Below, one piece after another: positions 44,314-51,780 of a stretch of DNA of 64,000 nt. How positions within the stretch are numbered: the first letter of the stretch is position 1; each line of letters opens with the position of its first letter. The DNA is taken from NCBI RefSeq assembly GCF_009870825.1, contig NZ_WTWY01000006.1, positions 186,001 to 250,000 on the forward strand, read 5' to 3'. The notes beneath the pieces were generated by a model, which saw only the letters and a program-made list of their open reading frames with translations, had not been told where the DNA came from and made no database searches. Both the position numbers and the translations under genes were made by a program. The DNA is from Paenibacillus sp. USDA918EY (GTDB taxonomy: Bacteria > Bacillota > Bacilli > Paenibacillales > Paenibacillaceae).

Positions 44314-44477
44314 CATATAACGTTTCTGTATCTACGAACCCGAAAGGCTTAAAAGAGCGTATCGACTGGGTGGCTACGCCACTTAGCCTTGCAGGGTTGT
44401 CTGCCTGATTCGCTTCTTCGAAAACCATCGGGCGGACCAAGGAGCGTAGCGACGCGGTGTAGATATGATGTTATCTG
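44314..44477 (-). repeat. attC-like site (GTATCTACG variant)
   Basis: Left CATATAACGTTTCTGTATCTACGA; arm CCCGAAAGGCTTAAAAG...CTTAGCCTTGCAGGG; arm TTGTCTGCC/GGGCGGACCAAG; right CGGTGTAGATATGATGTTATCT. GTATCTAC pairs with GTAGATAT (G-T). Box differs by one base from the cassette start (GTTATCC). Confidence 0.88.
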
Positions 44478-44601
44478 ATGCCCCCACTTCAACGAAATAC
44501 TTTCACAAATTCTATTCCTTTGTGTGCTTAATTCATTTCTCAAATTCTTATTTCGATTCTTTATTAAGTTTTTTGAAAGTAGTTAATAGCTAAATGGTTC
44601 A

Positions 44602-44916
44602 TTATAAATCTTCTTCTGAGATCGGATTATTTAGTCCAACTTGTTTCTCATTATTCATTATCTTTCCTATGTTTATTTTGAAAATCATCCCTAGAAATCC
44701 GCTTGATAATAGAACAACACCTATCCATCTATACGAAACAATGTAGCTTTCTTTTCTTAATTGGTATTCATCACCGGCCATTCCACCTGCTTTAATGATA
44801 TCTCTTTGTGCGGCATTTAATCCAAGATTCACACTTTGCAAAATTAGTATCAGACCAATTATTAGGAATAGTAAATAAAGAACAATTAATAAAATTTGAT
44901 TAGTTTTTTGATTCAA
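44602..44916 (-). CDS. Small two-span membrane protein
   Basis: TTG start, GGAGGAG upstream, 104 residues. Helices IILIVLYLLFLIIGLILIL-like (about 7-28) and WIGVVLLSSGFLGMIFKI (about 64-82), with a loop between. No recognised family. Cassette gene. Confidence 0.65.
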   Translation of the reverse strand: MNQKTNQILLIVLYLLFLIIGLILILQSVNLGLNAAQRDIIKAGGMAGDEYQLRKESYIVSYRWIGVVLLSSGFLGMIFKINIGKIMNNEKQVGLNNPISEEDL

Positions 44917-44949
44917 AATCTCTCCTCCTTTTAAGCTCTTAGGGGGTTT

Positions 44950-45153
44950 CGGATAACGTTTCCGTATTCACGAACCCTCACCGACTTAAGGCTCCTGAGG
45001 AGCCGGCCGCGACGCGGTTAGTCGGTGCAGGGTTGTCCGGCTGATTCCGCTTCCTTGCTGACTGCCAAAGCTTCATTCGAATCCACATCTGACTGCTTCG
45101 ACCGGACCAAGGATCGGACCAGCCGATCCGCAGCGTGAATATAATGTTATCTG
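44950..45153 (-). repeat. attC-like site, longest of the set
   Basis: Left CGGATAACGTTTCCGTATTCACGA; arm CCCTCACCGACTTAAGG...GTTAGTCGGTGCAGGG; arm TTGTCCGGCTG/CGACCGGACCAAG; right GCAGCGTGAATATAATGTTATCT. A distinct arm subfamily (CTCACCGAC/GTCGGTGCAG). Confidence 0.88.
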
Positions 45154-45195
45154 ATGCCAGCCGCTTCTTCGAACTACTCGCAGCCTTACTAATCA

Positions 45196-45570
45196 TTAAT
45201 TCTTGTCTCGGGAGTTTTTTCCTATTTTCCATTTCATAAAAAGATTTATATCATCTATTGAATCATTAACTCGCCCTTCATATTCCTTATTTTCCCTAAG
45301 TTCTTTAAGAATAATTGGTTTAACTACTCTTTTCTCCAATTTACCTTTTGTTCTTGCGATATAGGCAAGACCTAAAATTGCATTCGCCCTAATTGCAGGA
45401 TCTTCATGTTTAGATAACTTCACACAAATATCCTGAGAGAACTTCCAGTTAGAATGATACTCTCCTACTGATAAGGGTAATTGCAATAAAAGATCTCTGT
45501 CTTCTGATTTTAGAATTTCACTAATCCCTTGATCTGCATACTCTTGTAAAGGGCGGTAGATTCTGTCCAT
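45196..45570 (-). CDS. HEAT-repeat-like hypothetical protein
   Basis: 124 residues, GGAGGGG site. LLQLPLSVGEYHSNWKFSQDICVKLSKHEDPAIRANAILGLAYIARTKGKLEKRVVKPIILKEL has the helix pairs and D-P-x-I-R-x-N-A-x-x-G-L pattern of a single HEAT repeat. Common small Firmicute protein of unknown role; cassette gene. Confidence 0.75.
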   Translation of the reverse strand: MDRIYRPLQEYADQGISEILKSEDRDLLLQLPLSVGEYHSNWKFSQDICVKLSKHEDPAIRANAILGLAYIARTKGKLEKRVVKPIILKELRENKEYEGRVNDSIDDINLFMKWKIGKNSRDKN

Positions 45571-45613
45571 ATCCCCTCCAGTGTGTTATTAATTTAATGC
45601 ACTTGGCTGGTTT

Positions 45614-45675
45614 CACATAACGTTCTTGTATCTACGAACCCGAGAGGCTTAAGGCGTGCACACGCATCGAGTTGC
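45614..45675 (-). repeat. attC-like left half site
   Basis: CACATAACGTTCTTGTATCTACGA, CCCGAGAGGCTTAAGGCG present, then directly the stop of the AbiU2-like gene. The right half was deleted, probably fusing the gene end to the site. Confidence 0.8.
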
Positions 45676-46440
45676 TTAAGCATTATCTAGTCCTAGTTTA
45701 CTTCTATATATATTTATCTCCTCTATGTCGTGCTCTTTTAAGGTTCTTTTTCTAGCTTCCCACAAGATTGGGTTCGTTTCTGGTAAAGATACAACATAAC
45801 TATCAAATGCTATATGGTCTAGTATTCTCTCAATGTCTGTTCTGCTATCAACACCAGCCGGATGTTCAACAGATTCGTCGTACTCTAATGGTAGCATCAT
45901 TCGCGTAGTACCGAATGACAATGCAGAAAGTAGTGAATTCAGTTGATCTCGTAAACTAAATAAGTCTTTTAAATAAATTGTTGATTTACGAAGTTCCTCT
46001 TCATTAACATTTCGAATAATATGAGCTATACGTTGATTTCTCCTAGTTCTAATTCTTTCTAGTAGTTCATCAGTATTTTTATCAAACTTACTTTCTCTTA
46101 GTCTCTCCTGAAAATCCTTTTTGTATGTCTCTTGCATGTTTTGAAATATTTTATTTTTGAATCTCGTAATTGTCCGGAAATCTCCATCATTATCTGTAAC
46201 TAGGCGAGCAACACGCAAGATACTTGATTCAAAAAAACTATTTAAGACAGTACTAAAGAAAGTTGTTTGATCTGGACTAACGAATAAGTCAAATCTAAAT
46301 CTTCTGATCTTATCTATAATGGACAACTGCACATTAAGATGAACAAGTTCGGAATAAAAGAACTTAATTTCATTTCTGTACTCTGAAAGAAAAGGCTCCT
46401 CGAAAAGTTCTTCCTCTTTAATCATAGTAAAATTTATCAT
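45676..46440 (-). CDS. AbiU2/HEPN-like protein
   Basis: 254 residues, AAGGAG site. Helical protein with DKIRRFRFDLFVSPDQTTFFSTVLNSFFESSILRVARLVTDNDG, a pattern typical of AbiU2-like HEPN proteins. IRTRRNQRIAHII contains R134-N135-x4-H140, compatible with the R-x4-6-H RNase motif of HEPN toxins. Possible abortive-infection or toxin role is inference. Its own downstream site is halved, so the cassette can no longer be mobilised precisely. Confidence 0.65.
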   Translation of the reverse strand: MINFTMIKEEELFEEPFLSEYRNEIKFFYSELVHLNVQLSIIDKIRRFRFDLFVSPDQTTFFSTVLNSFFESSILRVARLVTDNDGDFRTITRFKNKIFQNMQETYKKDFQERLRESKFDKNTDELLERIRTRRNQRIAHIIRNVNEEELRKSTIYLKDLFSLRDQLNSLLSALSFGTTRMMLPLEYDESVEHPAGVDSRTDIERILDHIAFDSYVVSLPETNPILWEARKRTLKEHDIEEINIYRSKLGLDNA

Positions 46441-46472
46441 GTGATTCTCCTTCTCACTATTCAGGTAATTTC

Positions 46473-46638
46473 AGCTAACGTTGTTGTATTCACGAACCCG
46501 AGAGCCTTAAGTGAGTGCAGCGAACGGGTCGCTAGACTTAGGCTCGCAACGGTTGTCCGGCTGATTTTACCTCTGTGAAGTTCCACCGCCCGGACCAAGG
46601 GAGCCTCAGCTCCCGCAGCGTGAATATGGTGTTATCCG
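46473..46638 (-). repeat. attC-like site (CCCGAG variant)
   Basis: Left CAGCTAACGTTGTTGTATTCACGA; arm CCCGAGAGCCTTAAG...CTTAGGCTCGCAACGG; arm TTGTCCGGC/GCCCGGACCAAG; right GCAGCGTGAATATGGTGTTATCC. Covarying GAGAGCC/GGCTC versus GAGAGGC/GCCTC in other copies. GTTATCC matches the cassette start box (48555-48561). Confidence 0.9.
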
Positions 46639-46943
46639 ATGGAACTGACTTCTGCGAATTGCTTACAAGCCTCACATAATTCACCTCTGAAAAGTCAACC
46701 TCAATCGCTTTCAATTCACTTCTCCGAAGTGCCTACTTAGAGTCAGTTTTCCATCCGCTTCTCCGGAATGCCTCTTAAAAATATTCCACATATCCGCCTT
46801 TTCAGCATTCTGAATCTTCTTATATTTAAGCTGTTTTCGTAAATATTGTTGCTATACCATAAGGCTATAACAAAGAAAACTTGCATTAGAAAAATTACGA
46901 GTTTTTGTTAATTAAGGATTTGCTTCTTCAACTAAAGCACCCC
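46639..46943. other. Non-coding stretch with degenerate internal repeats
   Basis: Four imperfect units resembling TTCACTTCTCCGAAGTGCC are spread between 46645 and 46780. They resemble the spacer within attC-like sites and the conserved flank outside them. AT-rich DNA follows up to the end of the acetyltransferase pseudogene. No gene seen. Confidence 0.4.
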
Positions 46944-47488
46944 TTACTTGAATAACTTATACCAATACAAAGTGGTTTCTATTTTAGGATTATATGACTG
47001 TTTCAATGTGTCAACTCCACCTAGTATAATCCTTGTTTCACATAAAACCTGCACGCTCCAAGATTATCATCTTGAGCCTCTAGAGACATTCCGATAAGTT
47101 TTCTTTGTTTTGCCCACTCTTCCGCCTTAGTTAAGAGCAACTTCCCGATTCCATATCCTCTAAATTCTTTTTTTGTAGCGATATTTTCAATATAACAGAA
47201 GCGATTCCAATCCTTGATTATTCTAATTTGCCCAATGCAATTATTATTCTTATAAGCTAAAAATAGAGCTTTATCTTCACGGTTTATATATTGGCTCCAG
47301 TCAAGTTTATCATCTGGGAAACGAATTTCTTTAGTTTCATCAAATAGATTCTCTTCAAAAGACCATTTTCCTGATTGAAAACTGGGTACAACCTTACCAA
47401 ACACTTTAAAATAATCAATTGTTTTATTAATGTCCTCAATTAATTCATCCTTTAATGGAGAAATTATGATTTCCTCTGCAATATTCAT
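46944..47488 (-). pseudogene. Streptothricin-acetyltransferase-like GNAT, 3' frameshift
   Basis: The first 155 codons (47488-47021) encode DWSQYINREDKALFLAYKNNNCIGQIRI and IENIATKKEFRGYGIGKLLLTKAEEWAKQRKLIGMSLEAQDDNLGACRFYVKQG, the layout of Sat/Nat enzymes. The frame then stops prematurely (GLY-stop). In the next frame the expected ending continues, ILGGVDTLKQSYNPK through TLYWYKLFK-stop at 46944. One lost base near 47023 restores about 181 residues. A truncated product missing the last strands may still be made. Confidence 0.75.
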
Positions 47489-47677
47489 TTTGACACCTTC
47501 CCATTCTGAAAAAGAATTTTACTAGCACAAGCCTAAATACCTACCCTATTCAATATTACTGCCCCGTTAGTTAAACAAGATTATTTCCATTATTTTAATT
47601 TTAACATAAGCTCTTAAATAGGTTGCCGGCTTAAATCAAATTTTTGCACACCAAAGAAACCATCAAAAACAGATTTT

Positions 47678-48540
47678 TTACGCTGGTCTTAACATCTCCA
47701 CTGTAGAATGTTTTGAATTCCGGCAAGAACCTAAAATTAGCGGTTTTACCCGTTCAAATTTGGCAAAAGTTTTTGTTTGATTAGTATATTTGAACCAGAA
47801 AAGATAGTTATCCAAGTACTTGGTTGCCACACTATGAACCTTCGCATAAATTTCTTGAGCTGAGCGTGATAGGCGTTGACGTGTTGGATATGGTAAATTG
47901 ACTTCTTTACATAAATCCCCTTTCGAATATTTAGAATTTCGTGCTTTATCCCTTTTTCTGCTGCAAAACTTTTTATAATTAGTTGCGTTATCAGAACATA
48001 ACAAAGCGTTATGATCAATAAATTGACCCATTACACGGTCTATCTCAGTACTTTTAATTCTTCCTGTGCCGGCCACTTCTGAAATTACTTGTCCATTTCT
48101 GTCCTGGGCTACAAGCACACATATTTGTTCATTAGAAATGCCCCTTTTTGTAGCTGAACCACTTCGTTTACGGGCTACCCGGTGGGAGATATCTTATTTG
48201 CCTTTTTGACTTTCTTAAAAATAAGTTTCATCACTCTCGACAATTCTTTTTAATGTACTGTGGCCTAATGACCTAAGAGCATTAAGGACTTTATGCCGCC
48301 AGTAGAAAGCAGTTGAGATATGAATTTTTAATACTTAAGTGATTTTTGGCAACGTATAGCCCTCAACCATCATCTTAAAGTATTCTATCCATTTACTTAG
48401 GTAATAGGTGCCGGATAGGGAGTGTTGGTCATATCATTGAACGTTTTTCCGCAATCTTTACAGAGGTATCGTTGCCTTCCTCGATATTTTCCGTTCTTTT
48501 TAATAAACAATCTATGCGAAAACAACCTATATTTATTAAA
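47678..48540 (-). pseudogene. IS1595-family transposase remnant
   Basis: Decayed coding region. The zinc-ribbon end NGKYRGRQRYLCKDCGKTFNDMT is at about 48500. SDETYF (first Asp) and a stop follow, then ARKRSGSATKRGISNEQICVLVAQDRNG, LLCSDNATNYKKFC (second Asp) and VHSVATKYLDNYLFWFKY. Several stops and frameshifts; the longest open part is 47678-48118. It lies inside the cassette that carries the acetyltransferase pseudogene, close to its opening boundary. Terminal inverted repeats were not identified. Confidence 0.75.
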
Positions 48541-48553
48541 TTTCTAGTTCTTT

Positions 48554-48724
48554 CGGATAACGTTCCCGTATTCACGAACTCGAGAGGTTTAAGGCTCCGT
48601 CGGGAGCCGGCTGCGCTTGCGTAGTTAGCCTCCTAGGGTTGTTCGCCTGATTTCACATTCAGCTTTTTCCTCATCGGGCGAACCAAGGGCCGTCAGGACC
48701 GCAGCGTGAATATATTGTTATGCG
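48554..48724 (-). repeat. attC-like site
   Basis: Left CGGATAACGTTCCCGTATTCACGA; arm CTCGAGAGGTTTAAGGCTCC...GTTAGCCTCCTAGGG; arm TTGTTCGCC/GGGCGAACCAAG; right GCAGCGTGAATATATTGTTATGC. GTTATGC matches the cassette start (49242-49248). Confidence 0.9.
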
Positions 48725-48753
48725 ATTCCCCGTCTTCCTTGAAATACCTCAAT

Positions 48754-49200
48754 TTATTCTTTTAATTTACTCTTTAAACTTTCATCAGATAATATGAAGA
48801 GAATTGAGAGATCATTTATGGATTTGATTTGTACAAAATTGTCGTTTTTTAGATCTTTATTGATTCCTGTTACATGAATCTTCCCTTTATTATTCGGATC
48901 ACTTGGGGAATAAATCAATGAAACCTCATAATCGGTATAGCCTTTTCGATATACGTAAGAATACAAATCTTCTTTATTAGTACCATCTTGATAAACGAAA
49001 TATTGTCCTACTTCTCCAGTTTCTCGCACATCCGCTAACCATTGATTGACCTTTTCTGCATGCTCCTCTTCTACTGCGTTCAACTTGTAATTGATAATAC
49101 TATCCATCTCACTTGCCAAATCCTTTTTTTGTTGCTCTTTTTGTATTGAACATCCCGTGAGGATCAGTATAAAAGATAAAATAAGAAATAGGTTTTTCAT
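48754..49200 (-). CDS. Predicted lipoprotein (paralog of 35505-35954)
   Basis: ATG 49200 (AAGGAGG) gives 148 residues. Signal KNLFLILSFILILTGCSIQ with lipobox LTGC. The mature part has the same blocks as the cassette lipoprotein at 35505: VNQWLADVRETGEVGQYFVYQ, YRKGYTDYEVSLIYSPSDP, KGKIHVTGI, VQIKSINDLSILFILSDESL. Function unknown. Both copies occupy separate cassettes with GTTATGC boundary boxes. Confidence 0.85.
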   Translation of the reverse strand: MKNLFLILSFILILTGCSIQKEQQKKDLASEMDSIINYKLNAVEEEHAEKVNQWLADVRETGEVGQYFVYQDGTNKEDLYSYVYRKGYTDYEVSLIYSPSDPNNKGKIHVTGINKDLKNDNFVQIKSINDLSILFILSDESLKSKLKE

Positions 49201-49240
49201 TATTCCTCCTTCAGACTTATAAATATGTTTAACGGGGTTT

Positions 49241-49400
49241 CGCATAACGTTCTTGTATCTACGAACCTGAGAGGCTTAAGGCGCATTGCGCCGGGTCCGA
49301 CGGACTTAGCCTCGCAGGGTTGTTCGCTGGTTTAACTTCTCCGCCTAATACTTCTAGCGAACCAAGGGCGTAGCCCACAGCGTAGATACTTTGTTATATG
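49241..49400 (-). repeat. attC-like site (GTATCTACG variant)
   Basis: Left CGCATAACGTTCTTGTATCTACGA; arm CCTGAGAGGCTTAAGGCGC...CTTAGCCTCGCAGGG; arm TTGTTCGCTGG/CTAGCGAACCAAG; right ACAGCGTAGATACTTTGTTATAT. GTATCTACG / CGTAGATAC is perfectly complementary. Confidence 0.9.
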
Positions 49401-49446
49401 AAGGACATGTCTACTTCGATCAACATTCAATATCCCTTTATGTGCT

Positions 49447-49830
49447 CTAAATTGTTATGTTCTCACTTTCTTTAAGACTTACAAATTCAATATCATTGCA
49501 ATAAAAGTTAATAATTCCGTTCTCGTAATCCTCAATTAAATAATTCATTGGGTGATATCCATGATCCTTTAAATCTCTAATATTAAATCCACTTATTAGT
49601 GTTAGTGCTCCTCCAGATTGAAGCTTAAGACTTTCTACATTCGAGAATCTTATAACTAATTCATATGTCTTTGAACTCTCCTTAATTAAAAAAGTTATAT
49701 CAAGTATGGATATATTCTCAAAAAACTTATCTTGAGTAATATAGAAGTGGAAATCCGAAAGCCACTCTATTTGACGGATTGTAAAATTAGCAATAACCGA
49801 TTCTATGTATTCTATATTTCTTATCATCAT
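49447..49830 (-). CDS. Hypothetical cassette protein
   Basis: 127 residues, GGAG site. IRQIEWLSDFHFYITQDKFFENISILDITFLIKESSKTYELVIRFSNVESLKLQSGG is beta-rich, and IEDYENGIINFYCNDIEFVSLKE ends the protein. The pattern (strand-rich, W-x-S-D-F-H/F) recalls Imm50-type immunity proteins, but this is only a weak resemblance. Cassette gene. Confidence 0.6.
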   Translation of the reverse strand: MMIRNIEYIESVIANFTIRQIEWLSDFHFYITQDKFFENISILDITFLIKESSKTYELVIRFSNVESLKLQSGGALTLISGFNIRDLKDHGYHPMNYLIEDYENGIINFYCNDIEFVSLKESENITI

Positions 49831-49868
49831 CGAGAAAACTCCTTGTATAATTAATTCACATGTCTTTC

Positions 49869-50017
49869 ATCTAACGTTGTTGTGTTCCTGATGTCGATTC
49901 CCCTTAGATAGCTACTATATCTTAGGGAAATGATGTGTCTGCCTGAACCTGCTTCCTTGAAATCCTTCAGGCAGACCGAGCGGCAACAGACGCGAAGCTG
50001 GGACACAGTGTTATAAG
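49869..50017 (-). repeat. attC-like site (GTGTTCCTG variant)
   Basis: Left ATCTAACGTTGTTGTGTTCCTGATG; arm GATTCCCCTTAGATAGC/TATCTTAGGGAAATG; arm GTGTCTGCCTG/CAGGCAGACCG; right AGCTGGGACACAGTGTTATAA. GTGTTCC pairs with GGGACAC (one G-T). GTTATAA matches the cassette start (50574-50580). Confidence 0.88.
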
Positions 50018-50049
50018 ATGTTGGGGCCACCCCTGAATTCGCTTACACT

Positions 50050-50526
50050 TTATTGTATTGACTTTACGTACTTTTCAATTTGTTTTTTATGGTGTTTATC
50101 GTGGGAAATAAATCCTCTTAAATATCCCCTAATCGAAAACTTTTTTCTGTCTCCGTCTTTATATTCCTTTATATAATCTTCCTCTGGTAATCCGGTGATA
50201 TCATCAATGATCTTGTTTCTGTATTCCAAGAATTGGTTAATGATAGAATCTCTTGTTTGTGTCTTTGCATATTCCCTTGCATTGGCGTTGAATTCATCAA
50301 ATTTCAAATGCCTTACAGTCACGGATTGACCAAGCTTGATTTTCTCTATGCCTTCCTCATAAAAATATTTGTCCCAAAGCATGATATGACTTATAACATC
50401 TTTCAATGACCATTTCCCTTCTGAAATGGGACTATTCCAATGTTCCTCATCCATAGTCTTTAACTCTTGTACAAAATCAATAAAGGATTTGAATTCTTCT
50501 ACCATTTCCAAAGAGGTCTTCGCCAT
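50050..50526 (-). CDS. DinB-family protein
   Basis: ATG 50526 (AAGGAG eight bases upstream) gives 158 residues. Four-helix DinB/YfiT fold: SEGKWSLKDVISHIMLWDKYFYEEGI (His of the metal triad in V-x-S-H-I), then SIRGYLRGFISHDKHHKKQIEKYV with the paired His residues H-D-x-H-x-x-Q. Some relatives are metal-dependent thiol transferases. Cassette bounded by exact GTTATAA boxes. Confidence 0.88.
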   Translation of the reverse strand: MAKTSLEMVEEFKSFIDFVQELKTMDEEHWNSPISEGKWSLKDVISHIMLWDKYFYEEGIEKIKLGQSVTVRHLKFDEFNANAREYAKTQTRDSIINQFLEYRNKIIDDITGLPEEDYIKEYKDGDRKKFSIRGYLRGFISHDKHHKKQIEKYVKSIQ

Positions 50527-50573
50527 GTACATTACTCCTTTGAGTTGTTTTTTATATCCCTTGCCCCAATTTC

Positions 50574-50697
50574 TTATAACGTTCCTGTATTCACGACGTC
50601 CGACGAAGTCGGATGTGTCTGCTGAGCCCGCTTCCTGAAATCCATCCAGCAGACCAAGGCTCCGTAAGGAGCCGCCGCTTGAATATTATGTTATGTG
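50574..50697 (-). repeat. attC-like site, shortest complete copy
   Basis: Left TTATAACGTTCCTGTATTCACGACG; minimal arm TCCGACGAAGTCGGA; arm TGTCTGCTGAG/CCAGCAGACCAAG; arm GGCTCCGTAAGGAGCC; right CCGCTTGAATATTATGTTATGT. Gives the minimal architecture, 124 bp. GTTATGT matches the cassette start (51091-51097). Confidence 0.9.
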
Positions 50698-50724
50698 ACG
50701 TTAGGGCCTCTTCGAATTACTTAA

Positions 50725-51111
50725 TCATTGTTTGAAATCCCTTTTCGTACAAAAATCATCATTTATTTTTATTACGGTTAAAATAAATATTCTCAATAAA
50801 ATCAAATAATTCTGATTATGAATTTCCTTATCATTCTCTATATTCGGTTGAATGTGACTATATTTGTTCCGTAAATCTAATCCATTATTAAATTGCGATT
50901 TATTAAGAGTATAATTGATATAATCTGTTTCCTGTCTAGAAAAGAGAGTGCTTTCAAATCCAATTATTCCCTTATCTTTTAACTCATTTAGCAGCTTACG
51001 CTTATACTCTGAACATTTCCAATAGCACACTACTTCATTAATATAAAAGTCATATAAAAGTAAGGCTAGTTGGCTTTTTACCCTAATGTCACATAACGTT
51101 GTTGTATTCAC
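50725..51111 (-). CDS. 5'-truncated cassette gene (DUF4209-like C-terminal end)
   Basis: 128 codons. The only start (ATG 51111) lies inside the preceding attC-like site, and the first residues MNTTTLCDI are attC sequence. This suggests the cassette captured a gene without its own start. FNNGLDLRNKYSHIQPN near the end resembles the G-L-x-L-R-N-x-x-x-H block of DUF4209/HEPN-like C-termini. Expression would be as a fusion or not at all. Confidence 0.55.
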   Translation of the reverse strand: MNTTTLCDIRVKSQLALLLYDFYINEVVCYWKCSEYKRKLLNELKDKGIIGFESTLFSRQETDYINYTLNKSQFNNGLDLRNKYSHIQPNIENDKEIHNQNYLILLRIFILTVIKINDDFCTKRDFKQ

Positions 51112-51256
51112 GAACCCGAGATCCTTAAAGGAGCGAAGCGACTGGGTCGAAGACTTAGGCTCGCAGGTGTTGATCGCTTGATTCCGCTTCCTGGCTTCTT
51201 ATCTTCTGGCGATCCAAGGGCCGTAAAGGCCCGCTGCGTGAATACAGTGTTATGCG
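51091..51256 (-). repeat. attC-like site of the first cassette
   Basis: Left ACATAACGTTGTTGTATTCACGA; arm CCCGAGATCCTTAAAGG...CTTAGGCTCGCAGG; arm TTGATCGC/GGCGATCCAAG; right GCTGCGTGAATACAGTGTTATGC. GTTATGC is the exact inverse complement of the GCATAAC box of the attI-like site (51781), which opens this cassette. Confidence 0.9.
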
Positions 51257-51275
51257 ATGCCCTTGTCCTCTTTGA

Positions 51276-51731
51276 TTAGCTCCCAAGTAATGGTTTTGAT
51301 AATTCTATTAATTCGTTTTGGTTATCTAAATGTCTTAACATTACTTCTATTTCTTCTGTTCTAGTAGTCTTCATTATTATTAGATGTTTCATATAGATTC
51401 CAGGTAGATTCATAAATTCTTGATCAAAATATTCAACTATTTTCTGTGGTGTCGTGATAACGCACCACCTCTTAGAGCCATCGCTAAAGGTTATCGATAC
51501 TTCAATAAATTCATAGTTGTCAATCTCATCATCAAATTGCCAGGTCGTCATAATTAATACTGGTTCTTCGATGGGTACAAAATTAGACTTAGATATCCAG
51601 ATTCTTCTTCTATGATCTCCTACAATACGATATTTGTTCTCATCTTCATCGACTATCTCATATATTTTTCCTCGAGTTAAGGCATGTTCATACACGCCAG
51701 TACTTTTACATTTAATTCTTTGAGCTTCCAT
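51276..51731 (-). CDS. Hypothetical protein in the first cassette
   Basis: 151 residues. RIKCKSTGVYEHALTRGKIYEIVDEDENKYRIVGDHRRRIWISKSNF forms a small SH3-like barrel seen in uncharacterised Firmicute proteins. The second half contains YEFIEVSITFSDGSKRWCVITTPQKIVEYF. No enzymatic motif. Closest cassette to the recombinase, hence in a classical integron the most recently acquired and best expressed. Confidence 0.65.
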   Translation of the reverse strand: MEAQRIKCKSTGVYEHALTRGKIYEIVDEDENKYRIVGDHRRRIWISKSNFVPIEEPVLIMTTWQFDDEIDNYEFIEVSITFSDGSKRWCVITTPQKIVEYFDQEFMNLPGIYMKHLIIMKTTRTEEIEVMLRHLDNQNELIELSKPLLGS

Positions 51732-51780
51732 GAAATCACTTCCAATAGAGTCTTCTTTATTGATTTCTTACAAGGGTTTT

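Noticed and set aside
44978..45232. 84-codon minus-strand frame and similar frames inside repeats (36001, 44349, 34762, 22247)
   Set aside because: They lie within attC-like repeats and have compositions dictated by the repeat; no independent support.
20783..51256. CRISPR array as explanation for the repeats
   Set aside because: Units are 125-205 bp, imperfect, separated by whole genes, and no cas genes are present.
20783..51256. MITE/REP or terminator repeats as explanation
   Set aside because: Single orientation, one per gene, within-cassette matching of end boxes and linkage to a recombinase are not expected for these.
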